DNA from: Brassica napus
Taxonomy: Eukaryota; Streptophyta; Magnoliopsida; Brassicales; Brassicaceae
Length of the DNA stretch: 64,000 nt
Reading direction: 5' to 3'
NCBI RefSeq assembly: GCF_020379485.1
Contig: NC_063439.1
Span: forward strand, 8,782,466 to 8,846,465
The position numbers were made by a program, and so were the translations under genes. This document shows, piece by piece, positions 1 to 12,603 of this stretch; the first letter of the stretch is position 1, and every line of letters starts with the position of its first letter. Under the pieces are notes generated by a model. It was not told the DNA's origin, ran no database searches, and saw only the letters and a list, made by a program, of their open reading frames with translations.

Positions 1-3000
1 TCCTCATTATACTTATATGGTGTGAATCTAATAAATTTTCGGTAAGTATTAAGCAAAACTTGTCAGATATATTTACCCAGGCTCAGGTTGGACCTCACAC
101 TCAAGGTCAATGACTTCTTCCTCTTTAACTTGAACGAATGTTTGAGAAGGTATGTCACCTACAGATGATAACTGAGAAATGGAGGTTCCGTAGTTCACAC
201 CAGAAAGCCGCATGGATCTCGAGCCTTCGGCTATTTTTGGTTTCCAGTCTTCATTCATAAAATCATATTTTGGATTTGAACTTGTATTGTCCTCCACTTT
301 CACCACCTTACCCTGCACAAAAATTCATGAGAAAACACCACAAACCAGAAAACATATTTGCTTTTAGAATGTACTTTTGGTTCTGCATGATTGCATTCCT
401 TCTGAATCTGATTTTCCTTCTTTATGCATTCCTTTCCTAGGTTTTCCGAAGAAAAATTCTGCTCAACTGTATGATCCTGGGACCCTAACATCTTACTGTC
501 GACTCGTTCCTGCATGCAATTCTCGAACTTTAATGTTTATGTAATAAAGTTTCTCGGAAGGGGCTGAGATGGTTTGAACCTTGGCACTGTTGAAAAAAGA
601 TCTTAACCCTTCCATAGATTCTTCAAAATTATCATACAGTTTGATAGACTGCCTTAGCCACTTTGAAATAGACGCCCTGTTCCGTTGTTCTCTGTATCGC
701 TCATCTGGACACCAAAACAAAGAAAAGTTCTCATAGCTGAAACAGAACAAAATGTTTTAATAGTGTTGAGCAGTGATTATTTGAAATCTTATAAGTACCT
801 AAGAATATGATGGCCCCATAATCAAACCTATGCCGGATACACCGCCCTGTAAAGAAAAACACCATGATGAATAGCCTGTTACAGAGTTAAAATTAACTGG
901 AAGTTAAGTAACAGAAAGCAAGTTAGCACATCGAACCTGCTGCTTGATTCAAAGCACGATAGGCTTGTTGGCAATACCAGTCACTCCCTCCAAGAAGGTT
1001 CTTAGATGATTTATACGTATCATTATATTTTTTCTTTAGTCCGACTTGAAGATCATGCCTGTCAATAAAGCGACTCGTTAGAAAACAGTACTCTGAAGAA
1101 GATCAGAAACAAAGCTGACGACTTTAAAAGAGAAATAGAAATCTTACAAGTTTGGAAATGGAATGCCAACAATTATCTGTGATTAATCATCAAGGTTAAC
1201 AGGCCATTCATTAACCAAATTGACCAGTATAAATCCCATTTGTCCTAAAGCCGCAGTAAAGGGTTACTGTGAATGACTAAACAAAATACCAAGACAATGC
1301 ACTTGAAAAGGATACAACCGCCCTGGCGTTGTCATCAGCAAAGTCAATTCCTTCTGAAACCTGTGAGAAACATGTAGACTAACTCATATCTCAAATCCAT
1401 TTACACCTATATCTTAGGATCGTATTGCTCCCTTTAATTGTACACCAATTATAGAAATCAAGAATGAAAAATGACAAACCTTTCCTCTAAAAACTGCAAA
1501 AAATGCAGCTCCTTTCTTGGAATCATCCTGAGCCTCAGTTTTAACTAGCCCTGCTTTCTTTAATCTTCTATTTCTTCCAATCAATCTGTTCTTCCCGCGG
1601 ATAGAATCATAATAACCCTTCAGAACAGAATCGAATTCATCCTGGGCTCCTCCTCTCGGCTCTGTAACAAAGGACAATTTATTTGCGGTTTTGACAATAA
1701 AACAAAATGCATCACTATATGATTTTTTCTGGAACAGTTTCTACATGATCATAGAAGGTAAAAGTGACCCACCAACAAAGAGGTCCTTCTTCAAGCAGAG
1801 CCGAGACCATTGCCCAGTTTCACGCCAACGAGTGCAGAGTTTTTCCATCAACTTATAGCTTGGAAAGAATACAAGCGAGCCACCTGGAACAATAGTGCAA
1901 ACTTCTTCCAACGATTTCCCTAGCGCATCCTTCAAAGAAAAGTAGAGGATCGTGTCAATAGACAAAAACAATGCATCTCAGTACAAAAACAACAGATTTA
2001 CACAGTACCTGGAATGAGTATGAATCAGCTGTTTTATAACTTCCATTTAGGGGATAATTACCAGGACCATTGGAGATTGCACCAGCCCACACCTGGAACA
2101 AAGAGGCGTTAAATCGTACATTCAGTTCTGGAAACCGTTCCTAAGTGGAGAGATTAGTCACAACCTGCAGATCAATATCAATCACATGTGGAGCTTCTAA
2201 ACAAGTGCCAAACTGCATCCCAAGTTCAGATGAGAAAGAATTCATCGGTGACAAAGTCCTACAATTCACAATAAAAAAAACTCAAAAACTTAATAACTAC
2301 TGAAAGAGATGGCACAATGAAACGATGAAAATTTAGCAAACTCCTAGCCCTTGGGGCAAGGTGAAGACTAGAATGCTATGCATAGATCTAAAGTTGAAAC
2401 ACATATGTTACCGCAGCATAAAATGTGTTCAAATTAAACTTAACTAAAAAAAATATAAGGATGACTCATTGTATATTGATGATGTCGTGGTTTTTAACAA
2501 AGCCAAATTAACAAGAAGCTCTCATTTGAAAAAAGAAAAAGGTGTACGTGAATTTGAAAAGGGTGACTAATTATTTTGCAGAAGCAATAGTCAGGATAGT
2601 ACTTACCCAGATGTTAAAATGATGGATAAAGAAAGATCAGCTAAGTCTTTGAAAACAACGGACGGATTCATACACCATAAGCTGAAAGTATGCGTCCAGG
2701 TACCAGAAGAATCTCCTGCATCCCAGCAGACCAAAATGAACACCTTTTGTTTCTACAGACGGGTAAAACTTCAAAAAATTCCACTAAATAGATCTCTCGG
2801 AAAGTCACTTTTACCTCTTTTTGTAGAGCGTTGTAAACCCAGTTGGTAATCTAAGATGTGACTTCCATTTCTTGAAAAGAAGTATGTAAGTGAAGCGAAC
2901 AACTCTGCATTAAAGTTGGGCAATGAGCTCTCCCACCCTTAAAATGATAATACAAAGAACAATGCCTAATAAAGTTATTAAGACGCAAAAAAACCTTCTA

Positions 3001-5446
3001 GTGTCAAAATAGATATCCCACTTAAATGAAGCATATCTGATTCCATTTCTGCCTCCTTTGATGTTCTGATTGCCTTGAGCAGTAAGCACAATGTCACATT
3101 CAAGAATCGTATAAAGGCCTGTGAGCCAAGCCAGATAACAGCGAAGAACTGACTTACCTTTGTAAAGCAATTCAATAAGATTGGGAAGCATTCCCGAGTA
3201 ATATTAGATTCCTCGAGCTCTTTTAAAGCTTTATCTCCAGTCCAGCTGTTAAATGACAAACAACCAAAAGTTTTATAAAGAGTAATGCATATAAATATGC
3301 CTGCTTCTAACACATTACACTTGCAACAAAACAACTCTCATGGAAAATAAGAAACCAAGAATATTGATACAGTTGGAACCTTTTCAAATTAAAAAGTAAA
3401 GAGATGATCGGAAGAAGACTTTCAACCTACCTAGAGAAATAGTGCTGAAAATCACGTTTTTCTAGAGAATCCTTTTTTCTTCCAATCCAGCTTATCAATC
3501 CCTAAATCCATAGAACACTCAATATTAAAAAGTAGTCATTAATTGTACCTCTGAATATTATCTTGCCGCTAATGAATTACCTCTACTACTTCACATAAAG
3601 GTTGATATATCATTGGCTGGGCCACGCTCATCTGTTCCAGTTCACTCTGCAATTCTGCGTAACATAAAGCCAACATTAGTAAAGTAAAAGTCAGTGAACA
3701 GAACCATGAATAATAGCAGAGATAGTTTGAGTTGTATATACTGAAAAGAGTCTCTTCGTCCAAGTTAATGCTTCCTGCTTCACGAGCAATGTCTTCCATA
3801 TTGCTGTGGACATGGAAAGTGTTTAATCCACGGAATTAAACACCAACATCAGAAACTTGTTGCCAACTAATGTTTCATATATAAGTGCAAATTTATTAAA
3901 CCTACACAAAAGGTTCTGAAGCTTACTGTGCTTCATCAAATATTATAATCGCTCCTTTCAGATCTACTTCAACTCCTGCTCGAATGACAGGATTAACTAT
4001 GTATGAATAAGGGCAAAAAACCAGTTCTGCACTCTCCGCCAATGACCAGGCAGCATAATATGGGCAGCCTACAAAAAATTATCCGAGATTAAGAAATAGA
4101 AAAAAAAATAAACTGAAAAATTAAACCAAGTCTCACCTCTTACACTTTTCCCAACTTTGACAAGATCTTCAATATCGTGAACCTCATTAAAACCTCTCTG
4201 CTGAAGTGAAGGGTGAGATGTGATTTTACTAACGTTCCTGGAAGTTAAGGAAAACGATTACAAGATTTAACGAGCTAACAACAAAAGAGGAAAAACAAAG
4301 AACTTAGATCATCAGCACAAAAAAAAACTCACTTGAACTCAGAACATTGTATGTTTGCCTTATCCTTTAGGAGCAACCGACTAGACAAAAGAATACACTT
4401 TAGCATAAACGTTATGCAGTAAATGAAAAAAATGGTGTAATGATAAATAAGAATGTGGATGAAGAATTACCATTCTTCATCTACATTCTCCTTCCCATGT
4501 ACATGACGATTAGTACAGTAATGTTTTCTTGAAGCCTTACATGACAAAAATGGATCCAGGAAAGAAAAGAAAAACTTTAATGAGTGTCAGAAAACACAAA
4601 ATCATCTTGATTAACCATAAGTAAAAAGATCCTAAAAGAGAAAGCAAGATCAGATTTTGACATACCAACACAGCCATGGGAACTCTGTAACCAGTTTTCT
4701 TATACTCACGAATGACTTGAGTAATCTGAGAATGAGTTCGTCTACAAAAAAAAAAAAATCAATTATAACTAGCAAAACATAGTTTATATACAGCAACATT
4801 CAGTAATGTGAAGCTGCTTACGAAGCATAGTATATGGTAGGAACTTTGGGTTTCTTCTTAGTTGCAGTCTCAGCTGGTTCCTTATTGCTAGCCAAAGGAG
4901 TATCTATTCATACATTAACCAGAAATCAAAAAAATTAAAACCGATTCATCTTCCCCAGTCAATAAATGTAATTAGCAATAAACCAGAGCTTAACCGGAAA
5001 TTGTAAATTAAACCGGTTCATCTTCCCCAATCTAAAGCCCTAATCCACACATGCGATCGATCAATAAACCACGAACCTGCGGGCTGAGTTTCGGGGATGA
5101 ATCCACCTCCATGGTTCAACGGATCGGTGGCCGCCTCAGGCGCGGCTTTCGAATGCGACAAGATCCCTTTCAGAAGCCGGGATTTGTGGTTCTGCTGCCA
5201 AGCGAGCACCGAGCAGAGCAGGGAGAGAGATTTGCCAGTGCCGGTGGGAGACTCGAGCAGCGCGTGGCAGTGGCCGTCTCTCTGGGCGCGATCGAGCGTG
5301 GATATGACGCGGCTCATGAAGGCGAGCTGGGTCCCGTAGGGCTGGTAAGGGAATTCGACTTGGAGGCCTCCGATTTGGTAGACGTTTTTAGGGGTTTTGG
5401 GATTTAGGGTTTGATTCGATTCCGATTTGGCGGTTGTGGAAACCAT
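1..5446 (-). CDS. FANCJ: FANCJ/BRIP1-like RAD3-family 5'-3' DNA helicase (3' end outside window)
   Basis: XPD/RAD3-family iron-sulfur DNA helicase, expected to act in nuclear DNA repair and recombination like FANCJ/BRIP1. CDS exons read on the minus strand: 5077-5446, 4822-4903, 4666-4741, 4471-4535, 4333-4380, 4137-4237, 3927-4068, 3742-3803, 3581-3654, 3431-3501, 3158-3245, 2995-3073, 2607-2712, 2165-2258, 2009-2092, 1773-1929, 1480-1661, 1319-1360, 1148-1176, 937-1058, 799-846, about 375-704, 77-312. All junctions are GT-AG and the phases join through 799. Motifs: Walker A SPTGTGKS (residues 66-73), SRTHSQ motif Ia, four spaced cysteines (HYC, IQC, GCPYY, VFCPY) fitting the Fe-S domain, DEAH box, SEGIDFAD, and QAAGRCIRHR motif VI. 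The part after 799 is a divergent tail. Arabidopsis At1g20720/At1g20750 are the likely relatives. Reading through 375-704 is uncertain: the frame changes near 530. Confidence 0.9.
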
Positions 5447-5724
5447 CTTTGGTCGGTGGGATTCGTCGGAGGGTCGGTGACGGGAAGAAGATGAGAACTG
5501 AGGTTTGACGATTAAGCGTTGGTGTTAAATGGGCGGGAAAATTTGACGACTATTTCGAGTTTCTCTTGTGTTTGGCGCTCGTTAGTTTTGATAGGGGAAG
5601 CTAAGATTTGAAAACGACGTGCAGTTCTGGTTGGTTATGAGAGAACGGTAATACGTTTGTAAGCGGGCTTATTTAAACCCATTTTCTTTTATGTTGTTGT
5701 TCTTTTAAAAGCCCAATTATTTCT
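5447..5724. promoter_or_regulatory. Upstream region of the helicase gene
   Basis: This stretch lies just 5' of the helicase start codon (the gene reads leftwards from 5446) and should hold its 5' leader and promoter. I see no clear TATA box. The sequence ends at a truncated LINE insertion whose target duplication begins at 5725, so the intact upstream region was interrupted about 280 bp from the ATG. Confidence 0.4.
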
Positions 5725-5737
5725 CGTACGTACAGTT

Positions 5738-6029
5738 TTTTTTTTTTTTTTTTGCGCTAAAACGTTAATTTCAATTCAAAGAAAATGAAGGTTTCAGTTA
5801 TACAGCAGTACATCTGAGGCTTAAGCTACCAAGGCAAAAAAAAGTAAAAACAAGGTAGCAGAAACGATCAATGACGTACATACAAAGAGCATGAAGTCAC
5901 TATAACCAGAGGGACATGAGTCCCCTGAAGTTCTTTCTCAGGCGTCTAGCTGAGATGGCGTTGCGGATCTCCTTGTCGATGAGCTTGAACACCGAATGGA
6001 CTGAGATAGAGATGGTGTTATGGAGGACA
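5738..6029 (-). mobile_element. 5'-truncated LINE (non-LTR) insertion
   Basis: The segment is flanked by a 13 bp target-site duplication, CGTACGTACAGTT, at 5725-5737 and 6030-6042. Its left end is a T tract (poly-A on the minus strand), as expected for the 3' end of a LINE. The minus strand encodes the extreme C-terminus of a LINE reverse transcriptase polyprotein (KLIDKEIRNAIS, then FRGLMSLWL and stop), a pattern common in Brassicaceae LINEs. Only about 290 bp are left, so it was dead on arrival. Confidence 0.8.
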
Positions 6030-6212
6030 CGTACGTACAGTTATAGCAATTGTTATGTTACAAAAAGTAAATAGAAATTAACATTCTATAAAACTTCAAT
6101 CTTAGCAGAGATAAAAGAGCATGGTATTTAGTTGTTCTTGCGTTGTATGGATTTGTGACGCTCTCCTTAAATTCTTAAACGAACTCTCTAAAAACATTGG
6201 TTTTTATTTAAA

Positions 6213-7577
6213 CTAGTTACCTCCCGTGCCAAGCACGGGTCAATTAATTTCACTATCATCCTATTTTTAACTAAAATTATATTTTTGTTTGCAGAAATCA
6301 TAAAATTGTAAAGCTTATCAATATATCAGAATAAATTATTTATTTTTTTCACATATTTTCTAAACCTAAATAACACATCGGAATATAAAATTCATTGTAT
6401 AAAGTTATAAATTTCATAGAACATGTTTAATCTATAAATGTATGTAAATCTATTAAATGAATATTTACCTGCTTTTCATATCTGAATTATATATCTGCAA
6501 AAAAAATTATAGCTTGATTGGAAAAGTTAATAAACTTTAAATAATATATACATAAAATACTTAGTAAATAGAAATCAATAGCAAGCTGATTTTTTCTATT
6601 TCCCTTTCAATTTTTTTATCATGTTTTACCACAAAAGATTTTTCAAAAAGGTTGAATTTCATTGCCTTGCTATATACAAGAGTTTCATCTATTTAAACAG
6701 TTTGGATATCATAATTATAAATGAAAATGTGTTTACCTTTTTCCAGAAGAATATAGTTTTTAATATTAAGAATAACTTCATGTCTCTGATAATAGTACTT
6801 TACGAAACAAAACCCAGATTTTCCATTATGCTGTGAACAATAAAGTTATAAAATAGAAGTATAATCTGAGAAAACCTTCAACTTGACTTATGCAGAAGGA
6901 ATGATATAGAGTTATTTTCAGAATAAGAGAAGAAGCTGTTAGAATAAAGATCTTTGCTATACTCAAAAAAATAAAACGACAAAGAAAATGGAACGATAGA
7001 GAAGAAGAGGAGAGTATAATTACAGAAAATTAAATGCTGAGACTCAAAAGAACTCGTTACGTGGTAACAACGACTCCTCTGCAAAAAAAAACTAAAAGAA
7101 TTCAAAATTGCATAACGAATAAATGCTGAGACTCAAAAAATTATTACTTACTTACTCATTTGCTAAACAACTATAGGAACTTGTCTGCACCACCAATGTA
7201 TACCAGCGAATTTCCAGAAGCCATCTATAACTTCGCTTCTTCCGCAGCTTCAAAAACTTTTTAAGATAAGAAAAATCAAAAGCCTTTCTTACAAAAAGAT
7301 AATTATAGGAAAGACACAGGCATAGGTTGTGGAAGAAAGTAAACTGTTTGAAAAAAATTTGTAAACAAATTTGTTATCTGAGTGATTCTAGTGTCGTTTA
7401 AAGTTGTTTTAGTGTAGGGAGTTGAGATCGTGTTTTAGTGGCTGAGACAATTAAACTGTTTTTGCTTTTCATTTTACGTGGAAAATATTTTAATTGTTTT
7501 TATTTTTTATTTTGTAAACTTTTGCCAAATGTCAAATTTTTATTCGCTAGGCGACTTGCGCTTTAGTATATAAGGGA
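6213..7577 (-). mobile_element. Helitron, non-autonomous (minus orientation)
   Basis: Read on the minus strand, the right edge begins A|TCCCTTATATACTAAAG, and the left edge ends in CTAG|T preceded by a perfect 7 bp stem hairpin (CCCGTGC 6223-6229, GCACGGG 6233-6239). TC at the 5' end, a subterminal hairpin about 6 nt before CTAG, insertion between A and T and no target duplication are the Helitron hallmarks. No helicase or coding frame is visible. The 5' end is less certain than the 3' end. Confidence 0.65.
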
Positions 7578-8452
7578 TACTCTTACATGAAGAACACAAA
7601 CTTTAAAATCTGACTTAATCCCTGATTAAAACAGAAAAGAGGTATAACAATACCTTATTATTATAAAGTTTCTAACCTAATATTAGGGTCCCATCCACCT
7701 TTTCCTGTCCCATTTTTGCATCACCCAACTAAGCACCTTTTGACATAGCAATTTGATTGATTCAAAGCTCTGAAGTCTTGGATTTGTTGTGGCGAAGTTA
7801 TAAGTGAACGAGAGTAGATTACACCGGTTATCAGAGGTCGTTAATTCAACTGGAACTTCTTTTTACCCAATATGGAGGTTCCTAATTCGAATGATTGCTG
7901 AAACAAAACTAATATCAAAATGTTGTTTTTTGAAGCATAAGGGATTATGGAATTTGTCTCCGAACTTTTTGATATTAAAAAAAAAAATTTAAGGATTCAT
8001 TTTATTTTTATCTTGTATGCATGGAATCTCACTGTATTTTCGAAGAGTTGTTTTGCTATAGGTGTGAGTATTTGGATATTCTAGGAATTATTAGAGGTCA
8101 TTAGTATAATGAAAATGAATTTGACTATTGTGTTAAAGATTTCCGATTTGAGTCACAATTGAAACAAAACTAATACTGAATTTTGTTTTCGGCATGGGGA
8201 TTATAGACTTCGGCCCTGAAATTACTCGTATTCAGAAAAAAATTTTTTATTCCAGAGGTTATTTTTATATTTTATCTTGGATGCCTAGAGTCTCATTGCA
8301 GTTTCGGAGAATTGTTTGCTATTTTTGTGAGTTTTTTTCCGTGAGACTATTCCTCGGTGAAACTAGCGAATCACATGGAACCAGAAATTCTAAAACAACC
8401 TTTAGACTCCATGTTCAATATCGATGTTAAGCTTTTCAAGTAAATACCAAAA
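7578..8452. other. Intergenic; diverged repeat segments of unknown origin
   Basis: No gene is supported. Parts resemble other places in this window: 8281-8450 (TTTCGGAGAATTGTTT ... AGAAATTCTAAAACAACC) matches 26600-26720, and more weakly 27330-27400 and 31965-32020. A shorter stretch near 7775-7820 recalls sequence in the first intron of the EH-domain gene. Short open frames here have no recognisable domain. Confidence 0.4.
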
Positions 8453-8928
8453 TCTATTCTATTAAAAAAGAAGCAGTATTGAAAAATTTACTTAAAAAAG
8501 TTGTTTGGACATATTTATTAAAATTTAGTTAGACACATTATTTAATCTCTACATATAGTATATCCTAAGTAATATAAGAGAATAGTTATAAATGTAACAT
8601 ATCGTTTAGGTTTGCTGCATTTTAAGAAAGATCAGTTAATTGCAATATTTACACAACTATATTTATAAATAAAATCTTCTACGATTTCCAAGGAAAAACG
8701 AATCATATAAAATAATTATATTCTGCAATTCACTTTTAAATAAAAGTAAAATATTTATTTTAATATCTTACTCAACCATTGTATTCTAATATATCACTAT
8801 TTCAGTCTCAAAGCCATAAATAGCAGTATAACATATTTAGAATAATATCATATTCAATGATATTTTATACAAAAATAACCATTAAAAAATATTTTATCAC
8901 CCAACGTCATGATTGTTATGTTGCAACA
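8453..8928 (+). mobile_element. Helitron 5' end relic
   Basis: A|TCTATTCTATTAAAAAAG at 8453 has the form of a Brassicaceae Helitron 5' terminus on the plus strand. No matching 3' hairpin/CTAG is seen before the next Helitron 5' end at 8929, so this is either a truncated element or the outer part of a nested pair sharing the 3' end at 10472. Confidence 0.4.
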
Positions 8929-10472
8929 TCTATACTATTAAAGGCTTTAATTTAAAGCATGATCCTATTTTAAAAATTTAGGATTCTACCCTTGGATTTT
9001 AATCATATTTACAAAATAATAGAAATATCTCGTATTTATGATAACAAATAAATTTTCTTTACGAACCAAAACAAAACCATAAATGCTAATAAAACGAAAA
9101 ATCCCTAAAATTTCTCACAAGAACCCCACGATCTCACTATTTTTGGAACGGTTAATATTTTTTCTAGATAGAATCATAATGCCTATAACGTAAGTAATTC
9201 ATTTCTACTTGCTTTCAGAAATTGTTAATTCCTAAATTCTTTTAACAGCTTCTAAATCTGCTAGAATGCGATGAAATTTTAATTTTTAAGCAAATAAATC
9301 GTAAACTTCGAACGACGTATCCACAGTATTGAATCTTCAATTCTGGATCCATCAACATAATCTCTGGTGAAATGTAAGCATATTTCCAGTCCGTTGCTGT
9401 AATTTAGCAAAAAAAAAAGTTGACTGATGTACGTTAAAGTCTAGGTTAGTAATTCGAAAAACACTTAAACTCTTCAGGCTCAATTTTCGAATTTGCATTA
9501 CAGCGAATTTTTTTTTCATAAACATTTTTCTTTTCTAATCTGCTTATTGTTTTTTCCTCTTTTTCTTTTATAGATATAGGAAAAAGTTACAGTACTGGAT
9601 GAGAAAGATAAGCGTAAACAAAACAAGTCAATAACTTGCATATATTATTTTTTTTTGCTTTAACTTTGAGTAATTTGAATATTTTCAAACCGGATTATAT
9701 CAATTCTCGATTTGCTAGAAATACTTATTTTATATGGTGGTGATAGATTACATAGGGAATGAGAGTAAGAGAGATTCATCTTAAAACACATGTACAATAA
9801 TTTAAAACTTTAAGACGTGCCCTCAGAAGAAAAAAAAAAGTGATGATAATTAGAAGACAACAAATGGAGCTTAAGTAACTCAGGTGAGGGGAAACCAAGA
9901 AGACTCATCTACTGTCAAGGTAAAAACCTAATCTGATCAGCTTGGTCTTTTTTTTATTCATGTGGTTTTTGTTTGTTTACTTTGATCAATATATAATTTT
10001 TTGCTTTATTGTTCTTATAATACTGTAACTAAATTTTTAGATTGTTTTAGAAACAAAAATGTTGAAGCAAGTATAGCACAAAAATGAAGAACTGTAAAGG
10101 ATGCAATGAAAGAAAATAAAAGCATTTATAGGCAAATAAGGTAAACACTACAAAAGATACTAACTTCAATTATCTACAAAACTAAGGTTGGTATTTTAAT
10201 TGTACTTATGCAAAATCTGTATAATCACCTTATTAACCCTTTTTTAATTTGTTTTTCATATGTACTAAGTTTTTAACTTGATTTTGTAAAGCTACCAGTA
10301 TTTTACATTCAATGGTTTATATCAGACTATTGTAAGATATAAACAACAAACTTTTACCTTTCAAAGTTCCAAAATAAACTTTTTCATTGTTAAGTTTACA
10401 CATAATATACTTAGGATATATATGTATATATAAATAAATAACACCCGTGCTACGCACGGGAGCTGATACTAG
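8929..10472 (+). mobile_element. Helitron, non-autonomous
   Basis: The 5' end is A|TCTATACTATTAAAGG at 8929. The 3' end is CTAG|T at 10469-10472, with a perfect 7 bp hairpin (CCCGTGC 10444-10450, loop TAC, GCACGGG 10454-10460) placed 12 nt before the end. The target is an A|T dinucleotide with no duplication. The 1.54 kb interior is AT-rich and holds no recognisable Rep/helicase frame. Confidence 0.75.
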
Positions 10473-11335
10473 TATATGTATATATAATACAATACAAATA
10501 CATAAGACAAAACAGAACAAAAAAAGTTAGGAGATTATTATAAAAGTGACTATCACCTTAAAAAGTCTTAATGTTAACTTTCTATCACTACAGAGAACTT
10601 AGTTCTATGAGAGAATGAAATTGTGTTATAGTTATTGTCTAGGTTTACATCAAAGCCCGGGTGGCTCAAGACATCATGTTCAATACTTGGCCGAGTAAAT
10701 CTGATAGCTATTAACAATGACTGGTTCAAGGCTGAAAAATTGTTACCAACTCATCATGCAATGGATTTTTCGTTTGTATTCTCAAAAGTTATTAGTTGAG
10801 TATTGTCTAATCTTGTCTAGGAAGTCAAGCTTTTTTTTTTTTAAAGCATGTCGAATCGTTTAGTGTATAGGCATTTTTTTATAAGGAAGTCAAGCATGTC
10901 GAATTGTTTAGTGTATAGAGTCATTTCTATTCATATGGAGATTGTTGAAACTTGTTTTTGATGAAATAGAATAACCGAATGTTTGGCACTATAAAATAGT
11001 GTAACCACATGTCAAAACCGAAGTTAGTTTGAATGAAAAATGGAGGTTCAAAGTGGGTTGCTTGTAAAGCTTAAAATGGCATTCACAAAATGTCTCATAT
11101 CCCACATTAGAATATAAAAAGGAGATATTTGGATCGAACTCGAGTTTTGGATCTCGGGATTTGATAAACAGACCTACGAGTCAAAAGATTATTCTTTTGT
11201 TATAAATTCTATTTTGAATTTTATTGAGAAAGTAAAAAGAATATTTATTTTATGATATTAATATCACTGTTATGGACAATTAAGTATACAAAAAAATCAG
11301 TTATGATTTCTTCGTAACATAAGTCTTTGTATTTG
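10473..11335. other. AT-rich intergenic DNA with a short direct repeat
   Basis: No gene is supported. A segment containing GGAAGTCAAGC and CATGTCGAAT(C/T)GTTTAG occurs twice in tandem (about 10819-10871 and 10886-10921). The remainder is AT-rich with no domain-bearing frame. Confidence 0.4.
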
Positions 11336-11800
11336 TCAAAATCTTTATATATATATATAATACTGTTTGCTTCTCTCACAGGCCTCCACATCATCATCCA
11401 CGTAGGAAAGTCGCGCATCCTGGAGCTGCCACGTGTCCCCTTCACCAAAACGCTGTGATTCATTAAACATTTGGCATCGTGGGCTTCTTTGAATATATCG
11501 TGTAATTGAGCTGTTTAATTGGAAAGAGACCAGACCCGACCTGCAGAAGATCCCTCTAACCCTAATACGCTGCGTCAAAGAAACGGAGTTCGTCTCTTCT
11601 CTATGTGCGACGGCAAGGCGGTGACGTTTGCGATTCTTCTGGCGACACTGAAACGGTCGGATTAATGGCACAGTATAAATATATGTGAGATCCCTCACCC
11701 TTCCATGCTTCTCTTATATGTGAAATTCATCACTCAATACTTATCTTCTCCCCTTCTAGACGGTGAAAATTCACCTAAAAAGGTATGTCTTCTTCCTATA
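11336..11800. other. Gene-like leader fragment of unknown origin
   Basis: This block is markedly more GC-rich than its surroundings and looks like the promoter and 5' leader of a former gene: a G-box-type CCACGTGTC near 11431, a telo-box-like CTCTAACCCTAA near 11555, and a TATA-like ATAAATATA near 11674. Short frames exist on both strands but none shows a known domain. It may be a fragment captured by a transposon; I cannot name its source. Confidence 0.3.
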
Positions 11801-12603
11801 AACATCTTCCTCACCAATCCTACTTTTAGTTCTTTGAAAAACAGACAAAAGCAGCACAAAAAAACAGACAAGAGCAGCACAAAAAAAATATAGGAAAAGC
11901 CACTCCCACTGAATGGTACTTGAGATTTTTGCAAATCTATCTGAAAAACATAAACTAACAAGATATAGAAATATAAAAAATTAATTTTAGGGGAAATACG
12001 CAATATAATTTGAGATTAGTGAAAAATTTAGTCAACATATAATATTAGGTAAAACTTCCATAAATATAATTAAAAATACATTAGGAAAAATAGAGAAACC
12101 AATGATATCTAAAAAAGGAAAATCATCTAGAATATTGGTTTTTCTATATTCCATCAAACCAAGGTCAAGGGGGAAAAGAAAATCTACATTTGGTTTAACT
12201 AAGCTCAGAATTAGAAACATTGACAAAAAATAAATGATGAAAATCACAATAAAAATTAACAAATTATCACAGCAGTAATTTTACAAACATCAGTTAAAAA
12301 ATAAAATAACAAAATATCATAAATAAAATAAGAAAAAATTAGTGAATATATGTCATATATTTTATTGTGCCAAGCGTAAACTTGCGTTGGTAATATAATT
12401 ATGATGTGATGTAATATAATTAATAAAATTGTTCAAATGAGTGAAATATAAAAGACAATTAATATAATTATATTAATGAAATTACTAAAAAGACAATATA
12501 CTTTTTTTATATGGCTATCCATGTTTCCAAACAATTCTCATTTATACTATTTATCCATGTTTCCAAACAATACAAAAAAAAATACTTTAGTTTTAATAAT
12601 TTA
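11801..12603. other. AT-rich intergenic DNA, Helitron-derived in part
   Basis: No gene is supported. The right part (12505-12600) repeats the motif CCATGTTTCCAAACAA seen beside several Helitron ends here (13838, 17630-17690, 18130-18185). It reads as the 5' end of a minus-strand Helitron interrupted by the element starting at 12604. Confidence 0.35.

Noticed and set aside
11345..11698. 117-codon minus-strand frame
   Set aside because: Lies across promoter-like sequence, no domain, no splice support.
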